NCBI GenBank assembly: GCA_050951465.1
Contig: JBMNJC010000010.1
Span: forward strand, 186,001-250,000
DNA length: 64,000 bases
Direction of reading: 5' to 3'
Source: JAAZHD01 sp012510895
Lineage (GTDB): Bacteria; Bacillota; Clostridia; Caldicoprobacterales; DTU083
Shown: positions 1 through 8,066 of the stretch, piece after piece
Layout of the letters: the number at the start of each line of letters is the position of its first letter
Position numbering within the stretch: the stretch's first letter is position 1
Translations under genes and position numbers: made by a program
Notes under the pieces: model-generated
What the model was told of the DNA's origin: nothing
Seen by the model: the letters and a program-made list of their open reading frames with translations, nothing else
The model's database searches: none

Positions 1-344
1 GGCTGCCAATACAGGAATTTATAGAAAACCCGGATACCACTGCCGCATATAATGCGGATGAAATGAAATTTGAAAACATAAGCGGAGGCAGTACCTTTGA
101 AGGCTATTTCAAAGACGTCATTGCAGGGCTTGGCATTTCAGCCGAACAGGCCAAAAGGAAAGTGGAAAATCAGGAGGCATTAACAGGACAATTGATTCAA
201 AGAAGATATTCTGTATCGGGCGTTTCCATAGATGAAGAGATAGCCTGTCTCATACAGTACCAACATGCTTACCAGGCCAATGCCAACGTAATTTCCACAT
301 TGACTGCCATGCTGGACACACTGATTAACCGAATGGGGGTATAA
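1..344 (+). CDS. flgK: Flagellar hook-associated protein FlgK, C-terminal part (cut by window edge)
   Basis: The reading frame is open from base 3 to the stop and encodes about the last 113 residues of FlgK, the first hook-filament junction protein. The C-terminal signature of rod/hook/HAP proteins is visible: an acidic stretch (SIDEEIACL) followed by a QYQHAYQANA motif and a hydrophobic helix ending in a short tail, the helix that forms the D0 coiled-coil. The next gene, flgL, starts 3 bases after the stop, so the two are cotranscribed and probably translationally coupled. The N-terminus lies outside the window. Confident by motif and by neighbour (flgK-flgL-fliW-csrA is the standard Firmicute order). 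Confidence 0.93.
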   Translation, partial: LPIQEFIENPDTTAAYNADEMKFENISGGSTFEGYFKDVIAGLGISAEQAKRKVENQEALTGQLIQRRYSVSGVSIDEEIACLIQYQHAYQANANVISTLTAMLDTLINRMGV

Positions 345-347
345 TGA

Positions 348-1268
348 ATGCGAGTTACCAATCAGAGTTTGTTACAGGGTTATCTGAATAACCTAAATAG
401 AAATCTTACCAACATGGTCAAATATCAGGATCAAATGGCTTCCGGCAAGGAGATACGCAGGCCTTCCGATGACCCTTTCGCAGTTACACGTGTTATGTCC
501 CTTCATACCTCCATTAATCAGAATGAACAATACCTAAGAAATATAGAGGATTCTCTGGGCTGGGTGGATATGACCGATTCTGCCCTCGGCAATATAGGCG
601 ATATCATGAATCGGCTGCGAGAGCTGGTTATCAAGGGTGCAAACGGAACCCAGGGAGATTCTGAGCTGAATGCTATAAAAAGTGAGGTTGAGCAGCTTGT
701 AGGGCAGATTGCCCAAATAGGAAATACCAACTACGACGGCAGGTATATTTTCGGAGGTCAGGATACCATTAATCCTCCTTTCGATGTAGATGCCGATAAT
801 GTGCTGATTTATAACGGGGCAAGCGGTCCTGGCAAGGAAATGTTAACCCGCGAGATTTCGCAGAATGTTACCATCCACATTAACGTACCCGGTACATGGA
901 TCATGGTCGGTAAAGATGAAAACAGAATAACAGCCGCCCTATCAGAAACCTTAAGCGGCATTATAAATGCATTGGAGTCAGGAGACGGAGAGACACTGGG
1001 GGGTCCGTTATTGGGTCAACTTGACGATCATATTAATAATATATTGTCCCTTAGGGCTGAAATGGGCGCTAAATACAATCGACTGGAAGCCGCTAAGCTT
1101 AAAAATGAAGAAGAAACCCTTAATATGACTGAGCTCTTATCCAAGACAGAAGATGTGGATATCGCAGAAAAGGCCATGGAATATGCTATGATGTCAGCGG
1201 TATATCAGGCATCATTAGCCATGGGAGCAAGGATATTGCAGCCTACACTGCTTGATTTTCTAAGGTGA
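348..1268 (+). CDS. flgL: Flagellar hook-associated protein FlgL
   Basis: 306 residues, the usual size of FlgL (HAP3), the second junction protein between hook and filament. The N-terminus has the flagellin-like D0/D1 helix (MRVTNQSLLQGYLNNLNRN) and the SGKEIRRPSDDP motif typical of FlgL at about residues 32-43; the C-terminus (residues about 255-306) is the matching amphipathic helix with the flagellin-family ending. It is a secreted axial protein with no cleavable signal, exported through the flagellar type III apparatus. It lies 3 bases after flgK and 21 bases before fliW. Intact in this sequence. Confidence 0.95.
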   Translation: MRVTNQSLLQGYLNNLNRNLTNMVKYQDQMASGKEIRRPSDDPFAVTRVMSLHTSINQNEQYLRNIEDSLGWVDMTDSALGNIGDIMNRLRELVIKGANGTQGDSELNAIKSEVEQLVGQIAQIGNTNYDGRYIFGGQDTINPPFDVDADNVLIYNGASGPGKEMLTREISQNVTIHINVPGTWIMVGKDENRITAALSETLSGIINALESGDGETLGGPLLGQLDDHINNILSLRAEMGAKYNRLEAAKLKNEEETLNMTELLSKTEDVDIAEKAMEYAMMSAVYQASLAMGARILQPTLLDFLR

Positions 1269-1289
1269 AAAGGAAAGAGGGTATCATTA

Positions 1290-1727
1290 TTGATTATTCA
1301 AACAAAGTATTTTGGCAAAATGGTAATTAATAAAAACAAAATAATAAATTTTCCTGATGGACTGCCTGCCTTTCGGAACCAAAATAAATTTGTTATAATT
1401 GATCTGCCTGATAATCATAGTTTCTATTGCCTGCAAAGCGTTCAGGAGGCAGAGACGGCCTTTTTGATGATCCGCCCCTGGGACTTCTTCCCTGATTATG
1501 ACTTTGTCATTCCTGATCAAGATTTGGAGGAGCTTGGTATAACAAGTCATAAACAGGTGCTGATATATAATATTGTGACTATTCCTGAAGACTTTAGGAA
1601 GATGACTGCAAACCTTATGGCACCCATTGTTATTAACTCTGAAAACTTAAAGGGAAGGCAGGTTATTTTGCAAAAAGGCAATTATCAGATCAGGCATCCT
1701 TTCTACCGGGAAAAGGAAGTGGTATAG
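1290..1727 (+). CDS. fliW: Flagellar assembly factor FliW
   Basis: 145 residues, normal FliW length. FliW binds flagellin and is the allosteric antagonist of CsrA; the partner switch couples flagellin secretion to flagellin translation in Firmicutes. The family start is visible as a beta-rich segment with the motif F-PDGLPAF near residues 21-28 and a central segment around VTIPEDF. The start codon is TTG, preceded by an AAAGAGGG Shine-Dalgarno at about 1273-1281. It ends 3 bases before csrA, so the two antagonists are made from one transcript. Assignment is firm from sequence and context. Confidence 0.95.
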   Translation: MIIQTKYFGKMVINKNKIINFPDGLPAFRNQNKFVIIDLPDNHSFYCLQSVQEAETAFLMIRPWDFFPDYDFVIPDQDLEELGITSHKQVLIYNIVTIPEDFRKMTANLMAPIVINSENLKGRQVILQKGNYQIRHPFYREKEVV

Positions 1728-1730
1728 CTG

Positions 1731-1952
1731 ATGCTGGTGGTAACTCGAAAAATAAATGAGGGCATTGTTATAGACGAGGACATTGAAATAACCATAGTTG
1801 GAGTTGAAGACGGAAAAGTAAAACTTGGAATTAACGCCCCAAAGGATAAGAAGATTTACAGGAAAGAAATATTTGAAGCTATAAAGGAAGAAAACCGGAA
1901 AGCAATGAAAATAGACAAAAAAGTGTTCTCTCATCTGCCGAAGAAAAAATAA
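1731..1952 (+). CDS. csrA: Carbon storage regulator CsrA
   Basis: 73 residues, beginning MLVVTRKINEGIVIDEDIEI, which is the canonical first strand of CsrA (MLVLTRK) and then the RNA-binding strands. CsrA is a dimeric post-transcriptional repressor that binds GGA in hairpin loops. In Firmicutes with a fliW neighbour its main target is the flagellin leader; a matching GGA hairpin is present at 2062-2073 just upstream of the flagellin gene here. The gene is followed directly by a strong intrinsic terminator, which separates the flgK-csrA operon from the flagellin unit. Confidence 0.96.
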   Translation: MLVVTRKINEGIVIDEDIEITIVGVEDGKVKLGINAPKDKKIYRKEIFEAIKEENRKAMKIDKKVFSHLPKKK

Positions 1953-1979
1953 TATGTGTTCAAACATATTATTTTTTTG
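1950..1979 (+). terminator. Intrinsic terminator after csrA
   Basis: An AT-rich stem (AATATGT pairing with ACATATT around a GTTCAA loop) is followed by a run of seven T. It lies at the csrA stop codon and closes the flgKL-fliW-csrA transcript. Confidence 0.8.
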
Positions 1980-1989
1980 TCCAAATTAC

Positions 1990-2016
1990 TAAACTATTGA
2001 ATTATTACTCCGATAG
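1990..2016 (+). promoter_or_regulatory. Sigma-D (sigma-28) promoter of the flagellin gene
   Basis: A TAAA box at 1990-1993 is separated by 15 bases from TCCGATAG at 2009-2016. The Firmicute sigma-D consensus is TAAA, 14-16 bases, GCCGATAT. The only start expected from this position lies around 2022-2024, giving a flagellin leader of about 75 bases. The same arrangement recurs at 3549-3575. Confidence 0.88.
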
Positions 2017-2030
2017 GTATTATTAAGAGG

Positions 2031-2056
2031 AAAAACCAGGCGGCCGCCAGGTTTTT
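2031..2056 (+). other. 5' leader hairpin of flagellin mRNA
   Basis: AAAAACC-A-GGC pairs with GCC-A-GGTTTTT around a GGCC loop: seven pairs, an A/A mismatch, then three pairs. It starts about 8 bases after the predicted sigma-D transcription start. Position suggests an mRNA-stabilising 5' stem-loop. The embedded T-run could alternatively allow some early termination. Function is inferred. Confidence 0.6.
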
Positions 2057-2061
2057 AAGAA

Positions 2062-2073
2062 GGCAAGGATGCC
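2062..2073 (+). promoter_or_regulatory. CsrA-binding hairpin in flagellin leader
   Basis: GGCA-AGGA-TGCC forms a four-pair stem presenting GGA in the loop, the classic CsrA recognition element. A second GGA occurs in the Shine-Dalgarno itself (AAGGAGGAAG, about 2086-2095). Two such sites, one in a hairpin and one over the ribosome-binding site, are how CsrA represses flagellin translation in Bacillus subtilis. csrA and fliW lie immediately upstream. Confidence 0.72.
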
Positions 2074-2099
2074 AAATAAATATTCAAGGAGGAAGACAA

Positions 2100-3488
2100 A
2101 TGAGAATTAACAACAACTTAATGGCAATGAACACTCATCGTCAGCTTGGACTCGGCAACACTGCTGCTTCTAAGTCCATGGAGAAATTATCTTCCGGTTA
2201 TAGAATCAACAGGGCAGGCGATGATGCAGCAGGCTTGTCCATCTCTGAAAAAATGAGAGGTCAGATCAGAGGTTTAATGCAAGCTTCCAGCAACGCCCAG
2301 GACGGTATTTCCCTGATCCAAACTGCAGAAGGTGCATTACAGGAAACCCATGCAATTCTGCAGAGGATGAGAGAGCTTGCAGTACAGTCTGCCAATGATA
2401 CTAATGTAGATGTTGATCGTGCCGCTATTCAGGGAGAAATTGATGAATTAGCAGCTGAAATCACCAGGATAGCCGAAAACACTGAGTTCAATACTCAAAA
2501 TCTTTTAGGCGGAAAATTCGAAGGTAAATTCCACATTGGAGCAAATGCAAAACAGAACGTAAGCTTGTCAATAAACGATATGAGTGCCAGCGCACTGCAG
2601 GTAGCAGGGCCGACAGGAGCATCTTTTGCAATAGAGGTAAAAAAGGGTATTTCTTCTGGTGATGACTATTTAGGCGAAGGCACCTATAATGTAGTGGCTT
2701 TGGATGAAGGAACAAAGGTAGGAAGCGACGTACAAAAATATGCATTAGTAGGTGCTGACGGCAAAGTCTATGCAGTCAGTGAAGAAGGGAAAACTTATAA
2801 AAAATTAGATGCTGCATCTGAAATTAAAAACCTTGATACTGCAAACCTGGCTGCAGACGCTTCTGACACTGAACTGGCATTTGATGACTATGTAATCAGC
2901 GGAAAGGTTGTTGTAGAAGTTACACCAGCCACAGGTTCAGGTAGTGATGGAGCAGTAAGAGCAACAGCAACAGCTACAGTAGAAACAGAGTTAGCCAATG
3001 ATACCTATACAGTAAAAAAACAATCCGAGAAGCGAATATCTGCTTGTGAATTCCGATGGTAAAGTAGTGGCCGAGTCAGAAGATGGAAGCGAATGGAAAG
3101 ACGTAAATAGTGTAGTAGATCATGTTGTATTAGATACAAAAACTGAATTAGGAAATGGTGCTGAAATCACCGTTGCAGTAACGGCGGTTTGAATGTATCG
3201 ACTCAGAAATCAGCTGACAAAGCAATAACAATAATTAATAATGCATTGGAGGCCGTTTCCAAAGAAAGATCCAAGCTTGGTGCTATGCAGAACAGATTAG
3301 AGCATACAATCAGAAATCTGGATACATCGGCAGAAAACCTGCAGGCCTCTGAGTCAAGAATAAGGGACGCTGATATCGCCAAAGAGATGATGGAATTCAC
3401 CAAGAACAGTATCCTGCAGCAGGCAGCTCAGGCAATGCTGGCTCAGGCAAATCAAGCACCACAAGGAGTTTTACAATTACTCAGATAA
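2100..3488 (+). CDS. hag: Flagellin (interrupted by two compensating frameshifts)
   Basis: The filament subunit. The N-terminal D0/D1 domain (about residues 1-140, starting MRINNNLMAMNTHRQL and containing LSSGYRINRAGDDAAGL) is read in one frame. The C-terminal D1/D0 domain (from about 3183, NVSTQKSADKAI to the final LLR) is in the same frame. The variable middle part shifts: at the A7 run 3014-3020 the frame moves by one base, reads on as NNPRSEYLLVNSDGK and onward, and returns near 3184-3190. Removing one A and adding one G in GG at 3186-3187 gives an uninterrupted protein of about 462 residues. As written, translation would stop at 3060-3062. Driven by sigma-D and controlled by CsrA/FliW. 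Probable sequencing errors; true phase variation cannot be excluded. Confidence 0.9.
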
Positions 3489-3496
3489 TTTTCAAC

Positions 3497-3530
3497 AAAA
3501 AATCGGCTGTTACTATCAGCCGGATTTTTC
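3497..3530 (+). terminator. Intrinsic terminator after flagellin
   Basis: AAAATC-GGCTG pairs with CAGCC-GGATTTT around TTACTAT with one bulge, followed by T-rich sequence. It ends the monocistronic flagellin transcript. Confidence 0.8.
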
Positions 3531-3548
3531 AATTTTATGGATACATAT

Positions 3549-3575
3549 TAAACTTTTCTCTTTTTACTCCGATAT
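3549..3575 (+). promoter_or_regulatory. Sigma-D promoter of the flaG-fliD operon
   Basis: TAAA at 3549-3552, a 15-base spacer, and TCCGATAT at 3568-3575. This matches the sigma-D consensus except for T in place of the leading G, as in the flagellin promoter. It lies 39 bases before the flaG start. Confidence 0.88.
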
Positions 3576-3614
3576 CAATACTATAGACATACAGACAATA
3601 AAGGAGCGGTTGAT

Positions 3615-3954
3615 ATGCGCATAGAGGGGAATTATCCACGCCATGTGGAACTCAAAATTGCATCAAATAGTGCTGTCTCCAATGTCCGGGAAGAAAAGAA
3701 TGAAGAACGGGTAAAGGAGTTGCAAATCGCAGGGAAAGAGCTTACAGACGCAGCTAAAGAGGCAAACAGGAGATTGGAAATATACAACAGAAGAGTAGAG
3801 TTTCAAGATACATGAGAAGACCGGCGATATAATAATCAGAGTAATGGACAGCAATACCAATGAAGTGATTCGGGAAATACCGCCGGAGAAAATTAAAGAT
3901 ATGATAGCAAATCTTTTGGAGAGCATCGGCCTTCTCGTAGATGAGAGGATATAG
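3615..3954 (+). CDS. flaG: Flagellar protein FlaG (interrupted by one frameshift)
   Basis: A small FlaG-family protein of about 112 residues if one base is removed at the TTT of 3801-3803. The first part (to about residue 62) ends ...NRRVEF and the family-defining C-terminal half then continues in the next frame as KIHEKTGDIIIRVMD and VIREIPPEKIKDM, the standard FlaG signature. As written the frame stops at 3813-3815. FlaG influences filament length or stability in several bacteria; its role in Clostridia is not settled. It starts the operon flaG-fliD-chaperones behind a sigma-D promoter. Confidence 0.85.
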
Positions 3955-3977
3955 CATAAACAGGAGGGTTTGTATAA

Positions 3978-5753
3978 ATGGCGATCAGGCTTGGAGGACT
4001 GGCATCCGGAATGGACATTGACAGCATAGTCCGTGACATGATGAGGGTAGAGAGAATCAGAGTGGATAAGGTTTCACAGAAGAACACACAACTGGAATGG
4101 ACCAGAGAAGGCTATAATGAAGTCAATAAATGGCTGGCGGAATTTGTGCTTAAGACGCGCGAATCCTTTGGCCTGACTGATTCTTCTTCCGGTATGCTTC
4201 TGAATCGATCCGTAAGCAGCATGAAATGGGTAAAAGCCGCAACTGCTGCTGATCCGGGCATCGTGGAAGTTTCGGCAAGATCCAATGCCGTTAACAGCAG
4301 CTATGATATAAATGTGGTCCAATTGGCTGCCAACTGGTCTGCTGCCAGTAAAGAGCCAATATCGGCAGAAGGGGCTGACAGGGGCAGCTTAAGGTCCCAG
4401 TTTCAGTTAAGTGCCGGTGATGTAATTGACTTTACCATTAAAACACAAAATACTAAGGGAGAAGAACAGACGGTTAATATATTCATTAATGATGAAAAAA
4501 CGGTTATAAGCATTACAAAAGACGGCAAGGAACTGCCTGTTATAGAATTAAGCGGAAAGAACCTGTTCAATATATCCTTAAAGGAAATAGCCGGTCATAT
4601 AAATCAGGCCGATATCGGTGTCACAGCCATGTATGACGAGTCTATCGACCGCTTCTTTTTACAGACTAATGAGACAGGTGAGAAGAATACCATAGAAATA
4701 ACGGACAATAGCAGCATCCTGATTGATCAAGGCGGCTCTATGGAAGAGGCAGACTTTATCAGCAGGCTTAAGCTGCAGTACCGTCATACCGAACTCTCTG
4801 GTGACGGCAGTCCGGTGGAGACTGCAAAGGATGTGGCAGCCGGTCAGATCTACACGGGCAAAGATGCTGTCATAGATTTTGGGATGGCAAAGGGCATTCG
4901 CCAATCATCAAACCAGTTTACCATTAATAATATTGACATCAATCTGAAAGCTGCAGGCTCTACGACTATTAAGGTGGAAACCGATGAAAATTCTGTTATA
5001 GATAAGATTACAGAGTTTGTGAACCAATATAATGAACTGATTGATAAAATAAATGCCAAGCTGGGAGAGGCAAGATACAGGGAGTATCCTCCTCTTACCG
5101 AAGAACAGAAGAAAGAGATGACAGACAGGGAAATTGAACTTTGGGAGGAAAAAGCCAAAAGCGGCTTATTGCGAAATGATCAGGTAATCAGCAGTACCAT
5201 GCAGAGAATTCGATCTGGTTTATATGAAAAAGTTGAAGGCATACAAGGAGCTTTTTCTCATTTGACTCAAATAGGCATTTCAACAGAGAGTTATGCCAGC
5301 GGTTCCATGGGAGGCAGACTCAGCATAGACGAAGTAAAACTGCGTGAAGCTCTGCGTAAGGATATCGACGGTGTGATTGAGCTTTTATTTAAGGAGCCGG
5401 ATTCCGGTATTACAGATGAAAATGAAAAAAGGCAGAATACCGGCCTTGCAGGTAGGTTATACGGAGACCTGGTAACCGGCATGAAAGAGATCATTATAAA
5501 AGCAGGCCCCGGAGAAGATGCTTCCCTATTCAGAAAAGTCAATTCTACCATGCTGGTGGATTTTGTAACCCAGCACAGCAGTATAAGCATGCTGGATGAA
5601 ACTATTAAAAACAATGCAAAGCGGATTCTGGAACTGGAAAGACGTCTGGCTGATAAGGAAAACGACCTGTGGCGCAGATTCTCGGCCATGGAAAAGGCCT
5701 TAAATGAAATGTATGCGCAAAGCGATTGGCTGTATCAGCAGTTTTACATGTAA
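3978..5753 (+). CDS. fliD: Flagellar filament cap protein FliD
   Basis: 591 residues. FliD (HAP2) caps the growing filament and helps each flagellin fold into place. The N-terminal motif GLASGMDIDSIVRDMM (residues 6-21) is diagnostic, and the C-terminal coiled-coil (about residues 545-591, ending in a W-rich helix) fits the FliD_C domain. The central part is the variable capping domain. An AGGAGGG Shine-Dalgarno at about 3961-3967 supports the start. It is exported by the flagellar type III system, probably with the small chaperone encoded immediately downstream. Confidence 0.95.
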   Translation: MAIRLGGLASGMDIDSIVRDMMRVERIRVDKVSQKNTQLEWTREGYNEVNKWLAEFVLKTRESFGLTDSSSGMLLNRSVSSMKWVKAATAADPGIVEVSARSNAVNSSYDINVVQLAANWSAASKEPISAEGADRGSLRSQFQLSAGDVIDFTIKTQNTKGEEQTVNIFINDEKTVISITKDGKELPVIELSGKNLFNISLKEIAGHINQADIGVTAMYDESIDRFFLQTNETGEKNTIEITDNSSILIDQGGSMEEADFISRLKLQYRHTELSGDGSPVETAKDVAAGQIYTGKDAVIDFGMAKGIRQSSNQFTINNIDINLKAAGSTTIKVETDENSVIDKITEFVNQYNELIDKINAKLGEARYREYPPLTEEQKKEMTDREIELWEEKAKSGLLRNDQVISSTMQRIRSGLYEKVEGIQGAFSHLTQIGISTESYASGSMGGRLSIDEVKLREALRKDIDGVIELLFKEPDSGITDENEKRQNTGLAGRLYGDLVTGMKEIIIKAGPGEDASLFRKVNSTMLVDFVTQHSSISMLDETIKNNAKRILELERRLADKENDLWRRFSAMEKALNEMYAQSDWLYQQFYM

Positions 5754-5794
5754 TATGCCCTATATAACAGCTGATTATTGAAAGAAGGTAAAAA

Positions 5795-6268
5795 ATGAAA
5801 CAGTTATTAAGGGAGCTATTGGAATTGTCCTTCAGCGGGCTTGAAGAAGCAAAAGAAATACTGTCCATAACTAAAGATATACAAAACCATATTCAAACGG
5901 AAGATATTGATTCCCTGAATCAAGCACTGGGTTGCAGGCAGGAAAGGATAAGCCGTGTAAACCTTATTAATGCTGAGGCTGACGAGAAAAGAAAGAAGCT
6001 GAAGGAAATGTTTGGCGCAACCGCTTTTAAAGAGACAGATAAGGCGAAATATCATGAAGCCGATCATATTGCTGACAATGAAGCTTTAACAAAAGAATTA
6101 TATAAAGAGATTTATCATCTGGAAAAAGCAAATCTGAAAAATATGGAGGATTTACTGAAGAAATACAAAGATTCTATAGAGGGTGTGCAGAAAAATAAAA
6201 AGGCAGTAAATGCATATGGCAGAAACACCGGGATTAAACAGTCTGTGCTGCTGAACCATGAGGTCTAG
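5795..6268 (+). CDS. Probable FliT/FlgN-like flagellar export chaperone
   Basis: 157 residues, predicted wholly alpha-helical and highly charged, with leucine-spaced helices at about residues 1-50 and 90-130. I recognise no catalytic motif. It sits between fliD and fliS; a FliT-type chaperone for FliD is expected in this position, and FlgN/FliT chaperones are small helical proteins of this size. Sequence similarity is too weak by eye to separate FliT from FlgN. A good AAGAAGG ribosome site precedes the ATG. The last 11 bases extend past the first in-frame ATG upstream of fliS. Confidence 0.6.
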   Translation: MKQLLRELLELSFSGLEEAKEILSITKDIQNHIQTEDIDSLNQALGCRQERISRVNLINAEADEKRKKLKEMFGATAFKETDKAKYHEADHIADNEALTKELYKEIYHLEKANLKNMEDLLKKYKDSIEGVQKNKKAVNAYGRNTGIKQSVLLNHEV

Positions 6269-6296
6269 AACAAGGCTCAAAGAAAGGGGTAGAGAG

Positions 6297-6659
6297 ATGT
6301 TTCAGGCTTCAAATGCCTATCAGGTATATCAGAATAATCATGTAAATACTTCTTCTAAAGGAAAACTGCTATTAATGCTTTATGACGGGGCTCTCAAATT
6401 TTTAAGGCTTGCCGTTACGGCCATGGAAGAAAAAAATATTGAAGGGGCAAACAGGTACCTTCTTAAAACCCAGAATATCTTACATGAGCTTATGTCCACT
6501 CTTGATTTTAACATAGATTTGTCGGAGCAATTGTACAGTTTATATGATTACATGAACCAGGAACTCGTTAATGCCAATATAGCGAAAGACCCCCTCAGAG
6601 TTAAAACGGTTTATTCCATGCTGGAAGAACTGAGAGAAACATGGGCAAAAATAATTTAA
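6297..6659 (+). CDS. fliS: Flagellin export chaperone FliS
   Basis: 120 residues with the FliS signature: NAYQVYQNNHVNTSSKGKLLLMLYDGALKFL in the first half, which includes the conserved A-Y-x-x-x-x-x-N-x-V-x-T and LLLMLYDG blocks. FliS binds the disordered C-terminus of flagellin and prevents premature polymerisation. The ATG at 6297 is preferred over the in-frame ATG at 6258 because AAAGGGG lies about 8 bases before it and because homologues start at this point. It is the last gene of the flaG-fliD-fliS unit and is followed by a terminator. Confidence 0.94.
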   Translation: MFQASNAYQVYQNNHVNTSSKGKLLLMLYDGALKFLRLAVTAMEEKNIEGANRYLLKTQNILHELMSTLDFNIDLSEQLYSLYDYMNQELVNANIAKDPLRVKTVYSMLEELRETWAKII

Positions 6660-6687
6660 AATTTTTACAAATTGTACTAAAATGTTG

Positions 6688-6722
6688 AAAAAATTCGGAT
6701 ATTTACTCCGAATTTTTATTTT
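6688..6722 (+). terminator. Intrinsic terminator after fliS
   Basis: AAAAATTCGGA pairs with TCCGAATTTTT around TATTTAC and is followed by a T-rich run. It separates the sigma-D flaG-fliS operon from the main flgB operon. Confidence 0.85.
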
Positions 6723-6797
6723 TTTAAAATTATGCCAAAATAAGGAGGAAATTTAAATATTAATGTCGAATAACAATTATTAGTGCTGAAACATAAA

Positions 6798-6826
6798 TTA
6801 TCCAACCATGGGTTTAAATATATAAT
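6798..6826 (+). promoter_or_regulatory. Possible sigma-A promoter of the main flagellar operon
   Basis: A perfect TATAAT lies at 6821-6826, with TTATCC at 6798-6803 at 17-base spacing. The -35 match is poor, so an activator or a different start may be involved. It is the best candidate between the fliS terminator and flgB. Confidence 0.4.
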
Positions 6827-6854
6827 TAAGAAATTTATGGGGGAAATGTAAGTT

Positions 6855-7287
6855 ATGAGGGTATTAAATGGAGATACATATGTGTTGCTAAAGAAGGCAT
6901 TGGATGCATCCCATTTAAGGCAGCAGGCATTGACTCATAATATAGCTAACAGCAATACTCCGAATTTTAAAGCCAACAGGGTTGTTTTTGAGGAAGAACT
7001 GAAAAAATCCATTAAAGGGGCTTCAGCAGGAGGGGCTCCTTCAATTAATGTTTCACTTAAGACTACAAAATCCAATCATATAGGACCCCGTACAGAAGAT
7101 AACGGGGGTAGTACCCAGGCTTGTAAAAGATCAATCTCCGCCGATGCGAAACGATGGAAATAATGTGGATATTGATCTGGAAATGGCCAATCTTGCAGCA
7201 AATCAATTATTATACAATGCTTTGATTAAGCAGACTAATCAGAAGCTGAGCGTAATGCGCCATATCATACTTGAAGGGAGGGGCTGA
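6855..7287 (+). CDS. flgB: Flagellar basal-body rod protein FlgB (one frameshift)
   Basis: Proximal rod protein. The N-terminal helix with HNIANSNTPNFKANRV (about residues 27-42) is the rod-protein signature. The frame as written stops at 7161-7163, but removing one G from the G5 run at 7104-7108 continues it through DIDLEMANLAANQLLYNAL to a stop at 7285-7287, giving the expected length of about 143 residues with the conserved C-terminal helix. flgC follows two bases later. It is the first gene of the operon that runs to 28697. The shift is most likely a homopolymer sequencing error. Confidence 0.9.
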
Positions 7288-7289
7288 TC

Positions 7290-7721
7290 ATGAAGGTTTT
7301 TGATACCATGAGAATAAGCGCCAGTGGCTTGACGGCAGAACGCCTTAGAATGGATACAATAGCCTCCAATATAGCAAATGTAAATACCACCCGCACAGAA
7401 GGAGGCGGCCCTTACAGACGAAAAATAGCAATTTTCAAAGAAGATTTGGCTGCAGAGATCAATAAAAGCAGCGGCGGGATTGAAAGAACCGGCAGAGGGA
7501 TTAAGGCAGTAGGGGTGGTGGAAGATGAAAGCCCCCTGAAAAGCGTATATGATCCCTATCATCCTGATGCCAATGAAGAAGGATATGTACTTATGCCCAA
7601 CGTTAATATCCTGAATGAAATGGTGGATATGATCATAGCTACCCGCACATATGAGGCAAATGTAACTGCATTGAATGCAACAAAAAGCATGATGTTAAAA
7701 GCTTTGGAAATAGGCAGATGA
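7290..7721 (+). CDS. flgC: Flagellar basal-body rod protein FlgC
   Basis: 143 residues, usual length. Starts MKVFDTMRISASGLTAERLR and has the rod motif ASNIANVNTTRT at about residues 27-38; the C-terminus has VDMIIATRTYEANVTA, the conserved rod/hook C-helix. FlgC is one of the proximal rod subunits exported by the flagellar type III system. AAGGGAGGGGC provides the ribosome site. Intact. Confidence 0.95.
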   Translation: MKVFDTMRISASGLTAERLRMDTIASNIANVNTTRTEGGGPYRRKIAIFKEDLAAEINKSSGGIERTGRGIKAVGVVEDESPLKSVYDPYHPDANEEGYVLMPNVNILNEMVDMIIATRTYEANVTALNATKSMMLKALEIGR

Positions 7722-7737
7722 TAAGGAGAATAAGGAT

Positions 7738-8037
7738 ATGAAAATAAATCCGGCAATGCAGGCCTATACAGCCCATATACAGAAAAAACCAGCAGGAATG
7801 GAAGACGGCAAACCCGGTGTAAATTTCGGTGATTTATTAAAACAAGAGCTTAATAAGGTAAATGAACTGCAGCTTCGGGCTGAGGAAGCCAACATGCAGC
7901 TGATTACAGGAGAAGCGGAAAGCATTCATTCTGTTATGCTGGCTGCTGAGGAGGCAAGACTGGCTCTCGAATTAACCGTACAGATCAGAAACAAACTTGT
8001 TGAAGCTTATCAGGAGATCAACAGAATACAGTTGTAA
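7738..8037 (+). CDS. fliE: Flagellar hook-basal body complex protein FliE
   Basis: 99 residues. FliE links the MS ring to the rod. The C-terminal half carries the family signature: TGEAESIHSVMLAAEEARLAL and VRNKLVEAYQEI-like sequence at about residues 59-95. It lies between flgC and fliF in the standard order. A clean AAGGAGAATAAGG ribosome site precedes the ATG. Confidence 0.93.
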   Translation: MKINPAMQAYTAHIQKKPAGMEDGKPGVNFGDLLKQELNKVNELQLRAEEANMQLITGEAESIHSVMLAAEEARLALELTVQIRNKLVEAYQEINRIQL

Positions 8038-8066
8038 GATAACTAAAGCAAAGATTAGGAGTTCAC

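Noticed and set aside
6762..6782. Six-codon open frame after an AAGGAGG site before flgB
   Set aside because: The ribosome site is 14 bases from the ATG, there is no attenuator hairpin downstream, and flgB needs no leader peptide. Probably chance.
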